DNA from: Cryobacterium sp. PH31-AA6 | GTDB taxonomy: Bacteria > Actinomycetota > Actinomycetes > Actinomycetales > Microbacteriaceae | Assembly (NCBI RefSeq): GCF_030063195.1 | Contig: NZ_JASISS010000027.1 | Coordinates: 1-41,641 of the forward strand | Direction of reading: 5' to 3' | Length of the DNA: 41,641 nt | In this document: in pieces, positions 21,838-29,941 of the stretch | How positions within the stretch are numbered: position 1 is the stretch's first letter | Layout: every line of letters begins with the position of its first letter | The notes under the pieces: model-generated | The model's database searches: none | Told to the model about the DNA's origin: nothing | What the model saw: the letters and a program-made list of their open reading frames with translations, nothing else | Program-made: the position numbers and the translations under genes

Positions 21838-23411
21838 ACGATCCGCATATCTGGTGGTACCTCTCGAGGGCCAGCGCCGTCATCGGCTGGGCGCTCATGA
21901 CGCTGTCGGTGGTCTGGGGAATTCTCCTCTCGACCAGGGTCATGCGCCAGATCGACAACCCCGCCTGGCTGCAGGACCTGCATCGCTATTTCGGCGGCGC
22001 GGCGATCGTGATGGTCGCCGTGCACATGGTCACCCTCATGCTCGACGGCTGGTTGCACCTGTCCCTGGCCGAGCTGCTCGTGCCCTTCACCAGTCACTTC
22101 AAGCCCCTCCCGTTGGCGCTCGGCGTCACCGCGTTCTACCTTCTTGTCGCCGTGCAGGGGACCTCGCTGCTGATGCGATATCTGCCGCGTCGGTTCTGGA
22201 AGGTCGTGCACTATTCGAGCTACGCGAGCCTCATCCTCGTCTCGTTCCACGCCGCCTTTTCCGGAACCGATGTCGGCACGAGCTGGTACCGCATCGTCTC
22301 GATCTTGCTGATTCTCCTGGCGATGCTCGCCGTGCTGCTCCGCCTCGTCGCGACAAAACGAGAGGCGCGCAATTCCACCGGTCGGCACACGGATGCCGCC
22401 GCCCCCGTGCGCCCGACCCCGGCCAGCACCGGCACGCGCACCATGCAGGTCACGGCGGTGACCCGCGTCGCCGACGGAGTCCTCGGCATCCGACTGGTCC
22501 CCGCGCCCCAGAGAGCCGCAGGACGGGACGCATCCGCATCCGCTGCCGAGCTCCTGCCGACGTGGCAACCCGGTGCGCACATCACCGTGCACCTTCCGAA
22601 CGGTCTCGAACGGCAGTACTCGCTCTGCGGGGATCCCGCCGAGCGTTCCCATCTCGACATCGCCGTGCTGCAGACGGAACTCTCGAGGGGCGGCAGCGAG
22701 TGGATCCACGCGAACGTCGAGCCCGGTCTCATGCTCGAGGTGTCCGACCCGCTCAACCACTTCGAGCTCGAGCCCGCCGCCGCCTACCTCTTTATTGCCG
22801 GCGGAATCGGGATCACCCCGATCATGGGCATGATCGAGTCCCTGCCCGCTCGCCGCGACTGGAAACTCGTCTATCTCGGCCGCAGCCGCCTCACCATGGC
22901 CTTCCTCGGCGAACTGCTCCGGCGATACCCCGACCGTGTCGAGGTCTTCGCCCGCGACGAGCAGCTCGTGCAGCCCGAGGCCAGAGATCTCCTGCGCGGC
23001 ACCCTCGGTGATTTTGCGGCCCAGGCCGACGTCTACTGCTGCGGACCTGAATCCTTGATGCAGGCGGTCGCCGAAATCGTGCCACGTCAACGGATGCACT
23101 TCGAGCGATTCGTGGCAGTGGAGCGGGAGTCCGCCCAGGAACCCCAGGCCGTCACCGTGACCTGCGCCCGCAGCGACGTCACCTTCGACGTGGAAGCCGG
23201 CGAGAGCATCCTCGATGCCCTCGAGAACAATGGCATGCCCATTCTCGGCTCGTGCCGGACCGGCGTCTGTGGAACCTGCGAAGTGCGGGTGATGGCGGGC
23301 ACGCCCGATCACCTGGACTCAGTGATGGCCGACGACGAAAAAGATTCGCTGCGGGTGATGTACCCGTGTGTGTCGAGGGCGACGTCCCCAGACCTCGTGC
23401 TGGACATCTGA
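21834..23411 (+). CDS. Ferric-reductase-like membrane domain fused to FAD/NAD(P) reductase and 2Fe-2S ferredoxin
   Basis: A 525-residue three-part electron-transfer protein. Residues 1-180 hold about five membrane helices with histidines in helices (DLHRYFGG, VAVHMVTLML, KVVHYSSY, LVSFHAAF), as in haem-binding ferric-reductase-like domains. A linker of about 30 residues precedes the ferredoxin-reductase module: RQYSLCGDP (FAD), FIAGGIGITPIMGM and DVYCCGPESLM (NAD(P)). The C-terminus is a plant-type ferredoxin: GSCRTGVCGTC plus a later YPC give the four Cys ligands. Electrons would pass from NAD(P)H through FAD, with the 2Fe-2S centre and membrane haems available for transfer across the membrane to an external acceptor, possibly iron or flavin (inference). 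The start is fixed by the ATGA overlap with apbE. Confidence 0.92.
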   Translation: MNDPHIWWYLSRASAVIGWALMTLSVVWGILLSTRVMRQIDNPAWLQDLHRYFGGAAIVMVAVHMVTLMLDGWLHLSLAELLVPFTSHFKPLPLALGVTAFYLLVAVQGTSLLMRYLPRRFWKVVHYSSYASLILVSFHAAFSGTDVGTSWYRIVSILLILLAMLAVLLRLVATKREARNSTGRHTDAAAPVRPTPASTGTRTMQVTAVTRVADGVLGIRLVPAPQRAAGRDASASAAELLPTWQPGAHITVHLPNGLERQYSLCGDPAERSHLDIAVLQTELSRGGSEWIHANVEPGLMLEVSDPLNHFELEPAAAYLFIAGGIGITPIMGMIESLPARRDWKLVYLGRSRLTMAFLGELLRRYPDRVEVFARDEQLVQPEARDLLRGTLGDFAAQADVYCCGPESLMQAVAEIVPRQRMHFERFVAVERESAQEPQAVTVTCARSDVTFDVEAGESILDALENNGMPILGSCRTGVCGTCEVRVMAGTPDHLDSVMADDEKDSLRVMYPCVSRATSPDLVLDI

Positions 23412-23430
23412 GCAACCCGCCCGCCCCCCG

Positions 23431-23574
23431 GTGATCGAGCCTGTCGCGGTGATCGAGCCTGTCGCGGTGATCGAGCCTGTCGCGGTGATCGAGCCTGTAC
23501 CGGTGATCGAGCCTGTCGCGGTGATCGAGCCTGTCGAGATCCGAGCCTGTCGGGCGGTGATCGAGCCTGTCGAG
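23431..23574. repeat. Tandem array of eight 18-bp units
   Basis: Units of GTGATCGAGCCTGTCGCG occur at 23431, 23449, 23467, 23485, 23503, 23521, 23539 and 23557. Five are nearly identical, one has ACCG in place of CGCG, one is degenerate (23539-23556) and two end in CGAG. There are no unique spacers. The unit shares TCGAGCCTGTCG with the dispersed 22-bp repeat. It lies between the reductase stop and the promoter of the next gene. Confidence 0.95.
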
Positions 23575-23586
23575 ATCCAGAGCCGC

Positions 23587-23592
23587 TAGGCT
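23587..23592 (+). promoter_or_regulatory. Candidate -10 element TAGGCT
   Basis: TAGGCT begins 13 nt after the repeat array and 28 nt before the next start codon. The -35 region would fall inside the last repeat unit, so the array may affect this promoter. Confidence 0.35.
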
Positions 23593-23619
23593 GGCCCCAA
23601 TCTGCCAGGGGGTTTGCCA

Positions 23620-24330
23620 ATGACCGTACCGTCTCCATCCGCTCCTCGGCGCGCGCCCCAGCGCCCGGCCCGCCGCAGGCTCTGGTTCCTGCTCGGCGCG
23701 ATCGGCTCCGGCCTCGTCGTGGCCCTGGTCGTGTTGCTCATCGTCTGGCGCGGGGGCGCCGGCCTGCCCGGTGATTCCGCCGCTGCTGCTCGTCCCCAGC
23801 CGAGCAACGCACCCCCGCCGGTTGCCCTGGCGGCCGCGCCGACCGCCCCCGCCGCGCCGGCCACCCCGGCCGGCCCGCATCCGTCGACGTGCGCGGAACT
23901 GTACAGCCCGGCCATGACGGAAGCGTTCGGATCTGCGGTGCTCAATCCGGGGTGGACCCAGGCGGCAGGCGCCGAGGTGCGTAACGGTACGGCGGATGCC
24001 GAACTCATCCAGGTCATCGATGCGGCAGAAAAGCTCACCTGCGTCTGGGGTAGCCCCGAGGGAGGCTCCGGCAGCGGGCTCACCACCAACCTGGTCTGGG
24101 TCACCCCGGAGCAGAGCGCCGCCGTCACGGCGCGCCTTACCGCGACCGGAATGACCTGCTACGAGGAACTCGGTGGACTCCGCTGCGTCACCGAAACCAC
24201 CGGGGAGGCCGGTGTCTCCGGCGAGTCACACTTCATCCGGGACGGGATCTGGCTGGCCACCCGCTACGTCAACTCCGGCCCTGACGGCTACACCCACGAC
24301 ATCGTCGCGAACGTCTGGGCCGGCGCGTAG
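23620..24330 (+). CDS. Membrane-anchored protein with an extracytoplasmic Cys-containing domain
   Basis: A 236-residue protein of unknown function. A basic Pro-rich N-terminus (RRAPQRPARRR) leads into one membrane segment (about 22-44), then a Pro/Ala linker to about residue 88, then a globular domain of 145 residues. That domain contains four cysteines (STCAELY, LTCVWG, MTCYEEL and GLRCVTE), which could form two disulfides outside the cell. The domain architecture resembles many actinobacterial exported DUF proteins, but I do not recognise the family. AGGGGG lies 7 nt before the ATG at 23620, preferred over the TTG six bases upstream. A GC-rich hairpin follows the stop. Confidence 0.8.
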   Translation: MTVPSPSAPRRAPQRPARRRLWFLLGAIGSGLVVALVVLLIVWRGGAGLPGDSAAAARPQPSNAPPPVALAAAPTAPAAPATPAGPHPSTCAELYSPAMTEAFGSAVLNPGWTQAAGAEVRNGTADAELIQVIDAAEKLTCVWGSPEGGSGSGLTTNLVWVTPEQSAAVTARLTATGMTCYEELGGLRCVTETTGEAGVSGESHFIRDGIWLATRYVNSGPDGYTHDIVANVWAGA

Positions 24331-24340
24331 CAGCGTTCGT

Positions 24341-24366
24341 CCGGGCGGCGCCGAAACGCCGCCCGG
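24341..24366. terminator. Hairpin between convergent genes
   Basis: CCGGGCGGCG (24341-24350) and CGCCGCCCGG (24357-24366) form a perfect 10-bp stem with a 6-nt loop. It lies between the plus-strand gene ending at 24330 and the minus-strand VOC gene ending at 24396. It lacks a T run on either side but could serve both. Confidence 0.6.
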
Positions 24367-24395
24367 TCGGCGAAACCTGACGCGGAGCTTGTGCG

Positions 24396-24767
24396 TCAGA
24401 GCATTTCGTTGATGCAGATGAAGTTGCCCTCGGTGTCCCTGAACCATGCGGTCCTGATGTCCTCCGCGGTCGCGACACCGTTGACGGTCTTCATTCCGGG
24501 AATATCGTAGTCCTCGAACACCACCCCGCGCGTGCGCAACCGTGTCATTTCGCTGTCGAGATCGTCGGTCACCCAGCACATCTGGGTGTTCCGGGCGGTG
24601 CCGGCATTGCTCGTTTCATAGATCTCAAACGCGCTGCCGGAATCCAGACGGTAGAAGAGCACGCCGTCGTGAACCTCGGCCGGGTCGAGGTCGAGTGCAT
24701 CGTGATAGAACGTTTGCGCGCGCTTGAGGTCCGCCGCGGGCAAGATCGTGTGTACTTCCTTGAACAT
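24396..24767 (-). CDS. VOC (glyoxalase/dioxygenase fold) family protein
   Basis: A 123-residue soluble protein with the two beta-alpha-beta-beta-beta modules of the vicinal-oxygen-chelate fold. MFKEVHTILPAADLKRAQTFYHDAL is the classic first module, and TAWFRDTEGNFICINEML is the closing strand pair with a Glu/Asn region. Possible metal ligands are His in module 1 and Glu near the end, but the set is not complete enough to name a substrate. GAGGAA lies about 8 nt before the ATG at 24767, so the much longer open frame upstream is not used. It is convergent with the exported-protein gene, sharing the hairpin between them. Confidence 0.9.
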   Translation of the reverse strand: MFKEVHTILPAADLKRAQTFYHDALDLDPAEVHDGVLFYRLDSGSAFEIYETSNAGTARNTQMCWVTDDLDSEMTRLRTRGVVFEDYDIPGMKTVNGVATAEDIRTAWFRDTEGNFICINEML

Positions 24768-25105
24768 GTGAGAATTCCTCCTCATCAAAAAGGATGAAAC
24801 TGCCGGGAAGAGTGCCGAGGTCCAACTCACCAGTGCGCCCACGCCTCCAGGTCCCTGGCATCTGCTTCCGAGTGGGAGTGCCGGGCGAAGATGGCGACGG
24901 GCGCGAATCCAGGCGGGACCTCCTCGTCCGCTGCCGCGGCGTTCGCCGGTCTGCGGGCGGTGGTTATCGCATACAGTACAGATTTTACGCCGGCTTTGAC
25001 CGGCGCGAAAGAGGCCTTCAGGTCGGGGACGATCGTGGCGTCGGAGCGCAGTAATCTTGTCAGTGAAGATGGTGGCCATTCCTCCATTCGCGAGTGAGGG
25101 ACACC
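24768..25105. other. 338-nt gap upstream of the GGDEF-EAL gene
   Basis: No convincing gene is seen; short open frames on both strands lack ribosome binding sites and conserved-looking content. CGCCGG (24988-24993) and CCGGCG (25000-25005) form a hairpin flanked by an AT-rich ATTTTA. TAATCT (25052-25057) is a candidate -10 about 50 nt before the next start codon. Confidence 0.45.
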
Positions 25106-27997
25106 ATGGGTTTGGCAAGTCGGATCGGTGCGGTCTTCGTCGGAGCCGTGGGGCTCATCGTCCTCTTCGGCTGGTACGCGCAGATCGGTGAACTGACCAC
25201 CGTGCTTCCGGGGCTCGCCCCGATGAAACCGACCACTGCCGTCGGCCTGATCCTGTTGGCGCTGTCCCTCGTCGTCGTTCGGCGTTGGGCCGGCTTGAGC
25301 CTGGCCGCCGCCGCGATGGCGCTCGCTTCCGTGACCCTGGTCAGCTACGCCGCCGGGACCACGCTCGGCATTGCAGCCTGGGTGCCGGGGATCGACCTGG
25401 GTGGCCAGGAACCGCGGATGGCGCTGGGCAGCGCCGTGGGCATGATCCTGGTCGGCGGGGCCGCGATAGCCAGCAGGCTGAACGGCACGACCGTGATGCA
25501 GACTCTCGCCTATGCCTCCCTCCTGGTCAGCCTGATTGCTCTGCTCGGCTATGCCTACGGCGTCTCGTCCCTGTACACGGTGACCGGATTCACGAGCATC
25601 GCGCTGCACACCGCACTGGGCATCGCGACCCTGTCCGTGTCCGTGCTGCTCCAATGGCCGACGGTCGGCCTGGTCGGGCTGCTCCGCGATCCGGGCAGCG
25701 CGGGGGAGACGACGCGCCGGTTCGTGCCGTTCCTCTTCCTCGGCCCCTTCCTGCTCGGCGGGATGCGCCTCTGGGGCCAAAGCCAGGACTTTTTCGACGC
25801 GGTCTTCGGCGTCGCCGTGCTGATCGCCAGCGTGACGGTACTCGGCATCGCCCTGACCTGGATCGCGGCCGTTCAACTGCGAGACCTGGACCGCCAGCGC
25901 GATCAGGCGATGCGCGCCCTGGCCGATCTCAACCACACCCTCGAGGATGCCGTCGATCACCGCACCAGGGAGCTCGGCGAGGTCGCCGACAAGCTCCAGA
26001 CCTTTATCAAGATCGCTCCGGTCGGTATCGTCGAGCTGGATGCCGCGGGTGGGCTCCTCACCGCGAATGACCAATGGCTGGCCCTCAGCGGGCTGACCCT
26101 GCCCGCCTCGCTGGCCGGTGGCTGGGCGCGGGCGATGCACCCTGACGACGCCGACCGGGTGTCGGCAGAGTGGGGCGAGGCCGTCGCCGCAGAGACCGGC
26201 TACGAGGCCGCCCTGCGCTTCCTCACCCCGGAGGGCCGGGTGAATTCGGTTCAGGTCAGCACGGCCCCCATCCACGACCCGGATACCCTCGCGGTCACCG
26301 GGCATCTGGCCACCGTGACCGACATCACCGACCTCCGCGACGCCGAGGAAGCCGCCGCCGCCGCGCGGGCACGTTTCGAGGCGGCCTTCGCATCCTCGCC
26401 GCTCGGCACGGCGATCGTCTCCCTCGATGGAGAGGTGCTCGAGGCGAACAAACGCCTGTTCGATCTCGCCGGACGCTCCACGGCCGTGGTCACGGGCCAC
26501 ATCGACGAGATCTTCATCCCGGCCGGAGACCGCGGCGACGATCGCGTCGGCCTCACCGATGGGCCGTCCACCCGCCAGCGCATGGACCGCCGGATGCGCC
26601 GCGACGACGAGGAGGAAACCTGGGTCAAGGTCAGCATCGCCGAGATCAGCGAGGGTGAGCACACCGGGGGTCTCCTGTACCAGCTGGAGGACATCACCGC
26701 CCGCCGGCTGGCCGAGGCGCGGGTGGAGCACCTCGCCTTCCACGATCCGCTCACCAACCTGCCCAACCGGCTGCTGCTGCTCGACCGGCTCAACCAGGCC
26801 CTCCTGCAGACACCGCGGAACGGTCAGGGCGTCGCGGTGCTGTTCATCGACCTCGACCGGTTCAAATTCGTCAACGACAGTCTCGGCCACCATGCCGGTG
26901 ACGCCGTGCTGATCGAGGTCGGTAGGCGCCTGCGGCTGAACGCGCGGTCGACCGACACCGTCTCCCGCATCGGCGGCGACGAGTTCGTCGTGATCTGCCC
27001 TGATGTCGACAGCAACAAGGCCGTGAACAGGATCGCCGACGTCCTGCAGCGGGCCATCTCGGAGCCGATCCTGATCGGCGACCAGATCGCCTCGGTCGAT
27101 GCGAGCATCGGGATCGCGTTCGGTCTCGGCCACGACGATGCCGAATCGCTCCTGCGCCACGCCGACCAGGCCATGTACCTGGCGAAGGGTCGTGGCCGGG
27201 CGCGCTACGAGGTGTTCGACGACGACCTCCGCGGACGGATCGAGCACAGGCTCGATACCGAGCTTGCTCTCCGCGACGCGGTTCGCCTCGGCGAGATCGA
27301 GACCTGGTTCCAGCCGATCGTCGACCTGCAGCAGCGAACCGTGGTCGCGACCGAGGCGCTCGCGCGGTGGCGCCGCCCGGAACGGGGCATGGTCTTCCCC
27401 GGAGAGTTCATCGCCATCGCCGAGGAGGTCGGCCTGATCAACGGGATCGGCACCACGGTGCTCGGCCAGGCCTGCCGGGCCGCCGTCTCCCGGGACGGAA
27501 GCATGGCGGTCAGCGTGAACGTGTCGCCGCGGCAGTTCGTGCAGAACGACTTCGGGGCCGTCGTGAAACGCGCCCTCAGCGAGAGCGGTCTCCCGCCCGA
27601 GCAGCTGTGGCTGGAACTCACCGAGACCGCCGTGCTCGAGGCCATCGACTCCGCCGCCCGCACCTTCCAGGAACTGCGGGCGCTGGGAGTGAGGCTGGCC
27701 ATCGACGACTTCGGCACCGGCTACTCCTCCTTCACCCACCTCAAGGCGTTCACCGTCGACCTGCTCAAGATCGATCTCACCTTCATCCGCGACCTCGAAC
27801 GTTCGGACCACGACCGGGCAATCGTCGAGGGCATCCTGCGCCTGGCCGATTCCCTGCACCTGGACGTCGTGGCCGAGGGCATCGAGACCACCGGGCAGCG
27901 GGACCTTCTGACCGGGATGGGCTGTCGCTACGGCCAGGGCTACCTGTTCTCGAAGCCCGTACCGCAGGCATCCTCCGACGTGGACTTCGGCGACTGA
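25106..27997 (+). CDS. Membrane GGDEF-EAL protein (cyclic-di-GMP synthesis and breakdown) with two PAS-like domains
   Basis: A 963-residue regulator. Seven or eight N-terminal membrane helices (about 1-265) form a sensor region, followed by a coiled coil and two PAS-like domains (about 290-405 and 418-535, the first with FIKIAPVGIVELDAAGG, the second with SPLGTAIVSLDGEVLEANKRL). The GGDEF domain has an intact RIGGDEF motif (about 623) and an RxxD inhibitory site (RSTD) five residues before it. The EAL domain has TEALARW (about 750), NVSPRQF, ELTETAVLE, IDDFGTGYSS, LLKIDLTFI and VVAEGIET, so both activities look possible. I prefer ATG 25106, with GAGGGA just upstream, over GTG 25094. It lies directly before the type IV pilus genes in the same direction. 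Confidence 0.95.
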   Translation: MGLASRIGAVFVGAVGLIVLFGWYAQIGELTTVLPGLAPMKPTTAVGLILLALSLVVVRRWAGLSLAAAAMALASVTLVSYAAGTTLGIAAWVPGIDLGGQEPRMALGSAVGMILVGGAAIASRLNGTTVMQTLAYASLLVSLIALLGYAYGVSSLYTVTGFTSIALHTALGIATLSVSVLLQWPTVGLVGLLRDPGSAGETTRRFVPFLFLGPFLLGGMRLWGQSQDFFDAVFGVAVLIASVTVLGIALTWIAAVQLRDLDRQRDQAMRALADLNHTLEDAVDHRTRELGEVADKLQTFIKIAPVGIVELDAAGGLLTANDQWLALSGLTLPASLAGGWARAMHPDDADRVSAEWGEAVAAETGYEAALRFLTPEGRVNSVQVSTAPIHDPDTLAVTGHLATVTDITDLRDAEEAAAAARARFEAAFASSPLGTAIVSLDGEVLEANKRLFDLAGRSTAVVTGHIDEIFIPAGDRGDDRVGLTDGPSTRQRMDRRMRRDDEEETWVKVSIAEISEGEHTGGLLYQLEDITARRLAEARVEHLAFHDPLTNLPNRLLLLDRLNQALLQTPRNGQGVAVLFIDLDRFKFVNDSLGHHAGDAVLIEVGRRLRLNARSTDTVSRIGGDEFVVICPDVDSNKAVNRIADVLQRAISEPILIGDQIASVDASIGIAFGLGHDDAESLLRHADQAMYLAKGRGRARYEVFDDDLRGRIEHRLDTELALRDAVRLGEIETWFQPIVDLQQRTVVATEALARWRRPERGMVFPGEFIAIAEEVGLINGIGTTVLGQACRAAVSRDGSMAVSVNVSPRQFVQNDFGAVVKRALSESGLPPEQLWLELTETAVLEAIDSAARTFQELRALGVRLAIDDFGTGYSSFTHLKAFTVDLLKIDLTFIRDLERSDHDRAIVEGILRLADSLHLDVVAEGIETTGQRDLLTGMGCRYGQGYLFSKPVPQASSDVDFGD

Positions 27998-28251
27998 CCG
28001 CGGGTGGTCCCTTCTCCCCGGCGCTGCGGCGCGGGGCGGCGGCGCGGAAGCGCTACTCTTCAGGTACGGCGCAGGCACCTGAATCCGGTCGTGGGGGCCC
28101 TTCTCTGGTCCTTACCCCCTGATCGCGGGACTGGTCGTCGGTATCTCCCGGCGATACCGTTTTAGATACCCAATTCACCCTCGAGTGCAAATTCACCGTG
28201 CTGCACGCGCTCGCGGTTCAGGCAGCGCTTCATTGACCGGGAGAGGTTCGC
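27998..28251. other. Gap between the GGDEF-EAL gene and pilB, with several hairpins
   Basis: A TACTCT (-10-like) at 28054-28059 runs into a 7-bp inverted repeat TTCAGGT (28059-28065)/ACCTGAA (28077-28083). A terminator-like hairpin lies at 28139-28163. AATTCACC occurs twice, at 28172 and 28190. No small gene is convincing, and no cyclic-di-GMP riboswitch consensus is present. Confidence 0.5.
28139..28163 (+). terminator. Hairpin with T run; possible attenuator before pilB
   Basis: CGGTATC (28139-28145) pairs with GATACCG (28153-28159), followed by TTTT. A second GATACC at 28165-28170 could pair with the same left arm. It may end the upstream transcript or regulate read-through into pilB. Confidence 0.55.
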
Positions 28252-29922
28252 GTGGCCAGCCTCACCGAGATCCTGATCCTGCACGGCCTACTCCCGATCG
28301 AGGAGTTGGACCACCTGATGGCCGGCGACCCGGCCGACGAGACCGCCGTGCGCGCCCTCGTCACCAAGGGCGTCATCACCGAGGTGCAGTTCGCCAGGGC
28401 CCGGGCCCAGCAGGCCAACCTGCCGTTCGTCGAGCTGGCGGACTACCCGGTCGACCGCCTGGCCGTCTCACTCGTGCCGGTCGCCGTCTGCAAGCGCCAC
28501 GAAGTGATCCCGATCGCGGTCGACAACGGCCGCCTCATCCTGGCCATGGTCGACCCGGGCAACGTCTTCGCCGTTGACGACGTGCGCGAAGCATCACGGA
28601 TGCGCGTGACCCAGGTTGTCGCCGAACGTTCCGACCTGCTCGCCGCCATCACCCGTTACCACCGCGCCGACGACGAGCTCAGCGACCTCACCTCCACACT
28701 CGAAGAAGAGAACGCCGCGACCGAGAGCGCCTCCTTCGGCGTCTCGGATGCGATCGACGACGACGCCCCGATCGTGCGGTTCGTGAACCTGCTGGTGAGC
28801 CAGGCCATCCAGGACCTGGCCTCGGACATCCACATCGAACCCGGCGAGCACAGCCTGCGGGTGCGCTACCGCATCGACGGCGTGCTGCACGAGATGCAGA
28901 CCGCGCCCAAGAGCATCCAGAACGGTGTCATCTCCCGGCTGAAGATCATGAGCGACATCGACATCGCCGAGCGGCGCAAACCACAGGACGGCCGCATGAC
29001 GGTGCGTCACGCCGGCCGCCAGATCGACCTGCGCGTTGCGACCCTGCCCACGGTGTGGGGCGAGAAGGTCGTCATGCGAATCCTCGACAACTCGAACACG
29101 ACCCTGGACGTGCGCGCGCTCGCCCTGCTGGACTACAACTTCGAGGCCTACAAGACCTCGTACTCCAAGCCCTACGGCATGATTCTGATCACCGGGCCGA
29201 CCGGTTCGGGCAAGTCGACCACCCTCTACACGACCCTGGGTGCCGTCGCTCGCCCCGAAATCAACGTGATCACGGTCGAGGACCCGGTCGAGTATCGCAT
29301 GGCCGGCATCAACCAGGTGCAGGTGAACCCCAAGGCGGGTCTGACCTTCGCGAGCGCGCTCCGCAGCATCCTGCGCAGCGACCCGGATGTCGTGCTGCTG
29401 GGTGAGATCCGTGACCACGAGACCGCACAGATCGCCATTGAGGCTTCCTTGACCGGCCACCTCGTGCTCTCCACCCTGCACACCAACGACGCGCCGAGCG
29501 CCATCACCCGGTTGACCGAGATGGGTATCGAACCGTTCCTGGTGGGTTCCGCCCTGGATTGCGTGGTGGCCCAGCGTCTCGCGCGGCGTCTCTGCGACAA
29601 GTGCAAGAGACCTTCCTCGCTGACCGCGGAGTACCTGACCCGGTTGCGCTTCGCGTTCGACCCGGAACGGTCGCTGCCTACGATTTACGAGCCCGAGGGC
29701 TGCTCTCACTGCTCGAAAACCGGCTACCGCGGCCGGATCGCCGTACATGAGGTGATGACGGTGACCGAGGAGATCGAGCGGCTCGCCGTGGCCCGCGCAT
29801 CCAGCGCCGAGATCGGCCGGGTCGCGCGCGACCAGGGCATGATCACTCTGCGCGAAGACGGCTGGGCGAAGGCGCAAATGGGTTTGACATCGATCGAAGA
29901 AATCTTGCGAGTGGTCGCATAG
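28252..29922 (+). CDS. pilB: Type IV pilus extension ATPase PilB (GspE/PulE family)
   Basis: A 556-residue cytoplasmic motor that drives pilus assembly. The N-terminal 150 or so residues form a GspE-N/MshEN-like region (LTEILILHGLLPIEELDHL and ALVTKGVITEVQFARARAQQ). It lacks the Arg of the canonical cyclic-di-GMP-binding RLG motif. The ATPase core shows SDIHIEPGEHSLRVRYRIDG, Walker A GPTGSGKST (about 315-323), the Asp box VITVEDPVEY, Walker B LRSDPDVVLLGEIRD and the His box TGHLVLSTLHTND. CDKC and CSHC supply the PilB-type zinc site. The start is GTG with GGGAGAGG 5 nt upstream. It opens a tight gene order with pilT and pilC. Confidence 0.96.
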   Translation: MASLTEILILHGLLPIEELDHLMAGDPADETAVRALVTKGVITEVQFARARAQQANLPFVELADYPVDRLAVSLVPVAVCKRHEVIPIAVDNGRLILAMVDPGNVFAVDDVREASRMRVTQVVAERSDLLAAITRYHRADDELSDLTSTLEEENAATESASFGVSDAIDDDAPIVRFVNLLVSQAIQDLASDIHIEPGEHSLRVRYRIDGVLHEMQTAPKSIQNGVISRLKIMSDIDIAERRKPQDGRMTVRHAGRQIDLRVATLPTVWGEKVVMRILDNSNTTLDVRALALLDYNFEAYKTSYSKPYGMILITGPTGSGKSTTLYTTLGAVARPEINVITVEDPVEYRMAGINQVQVNPKAGLTFASALRSILRSDPDVVLLGEIRDHETAQIAIEASLTGHLVLSTLHTNDAPSAITRLTEMGIEPFLVGSALDCVVAQRLARRLCDKCKRPSSLTAEYLTRLRFAFDPERSLPTIYEPEGCSHCSKTGYRGRIAVHEVMTVTEEIERLAVARASSAEIGRVARDQGMITLREDGWAKAQMGLTSIEEILRVVA

Positions 29923-29941
29923 TGCTGAAGGGGACATCTGC

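Noticed and set aside
23431..23574. Possible CRISPR array
   Set aside because: Units are directly adjacent with no unique spacers, and no cas genes are nearby.
24891..25097. A 68-codon plus-strand open frame ending just before the GGDEF-EAL gene
   Set aside because: It has no ribosome binding site and low-complexity content; it overlaps the likely promoter region.
24827..28078. A 1083-codon minus-strand open frame opposite the GGDEF-EAL gene
   Set aside because: It is an antisense shadow of a gene with clear GGDEF and EAL motifs; its sequence is Gly/Gln/Arg-rich with no fold signature.
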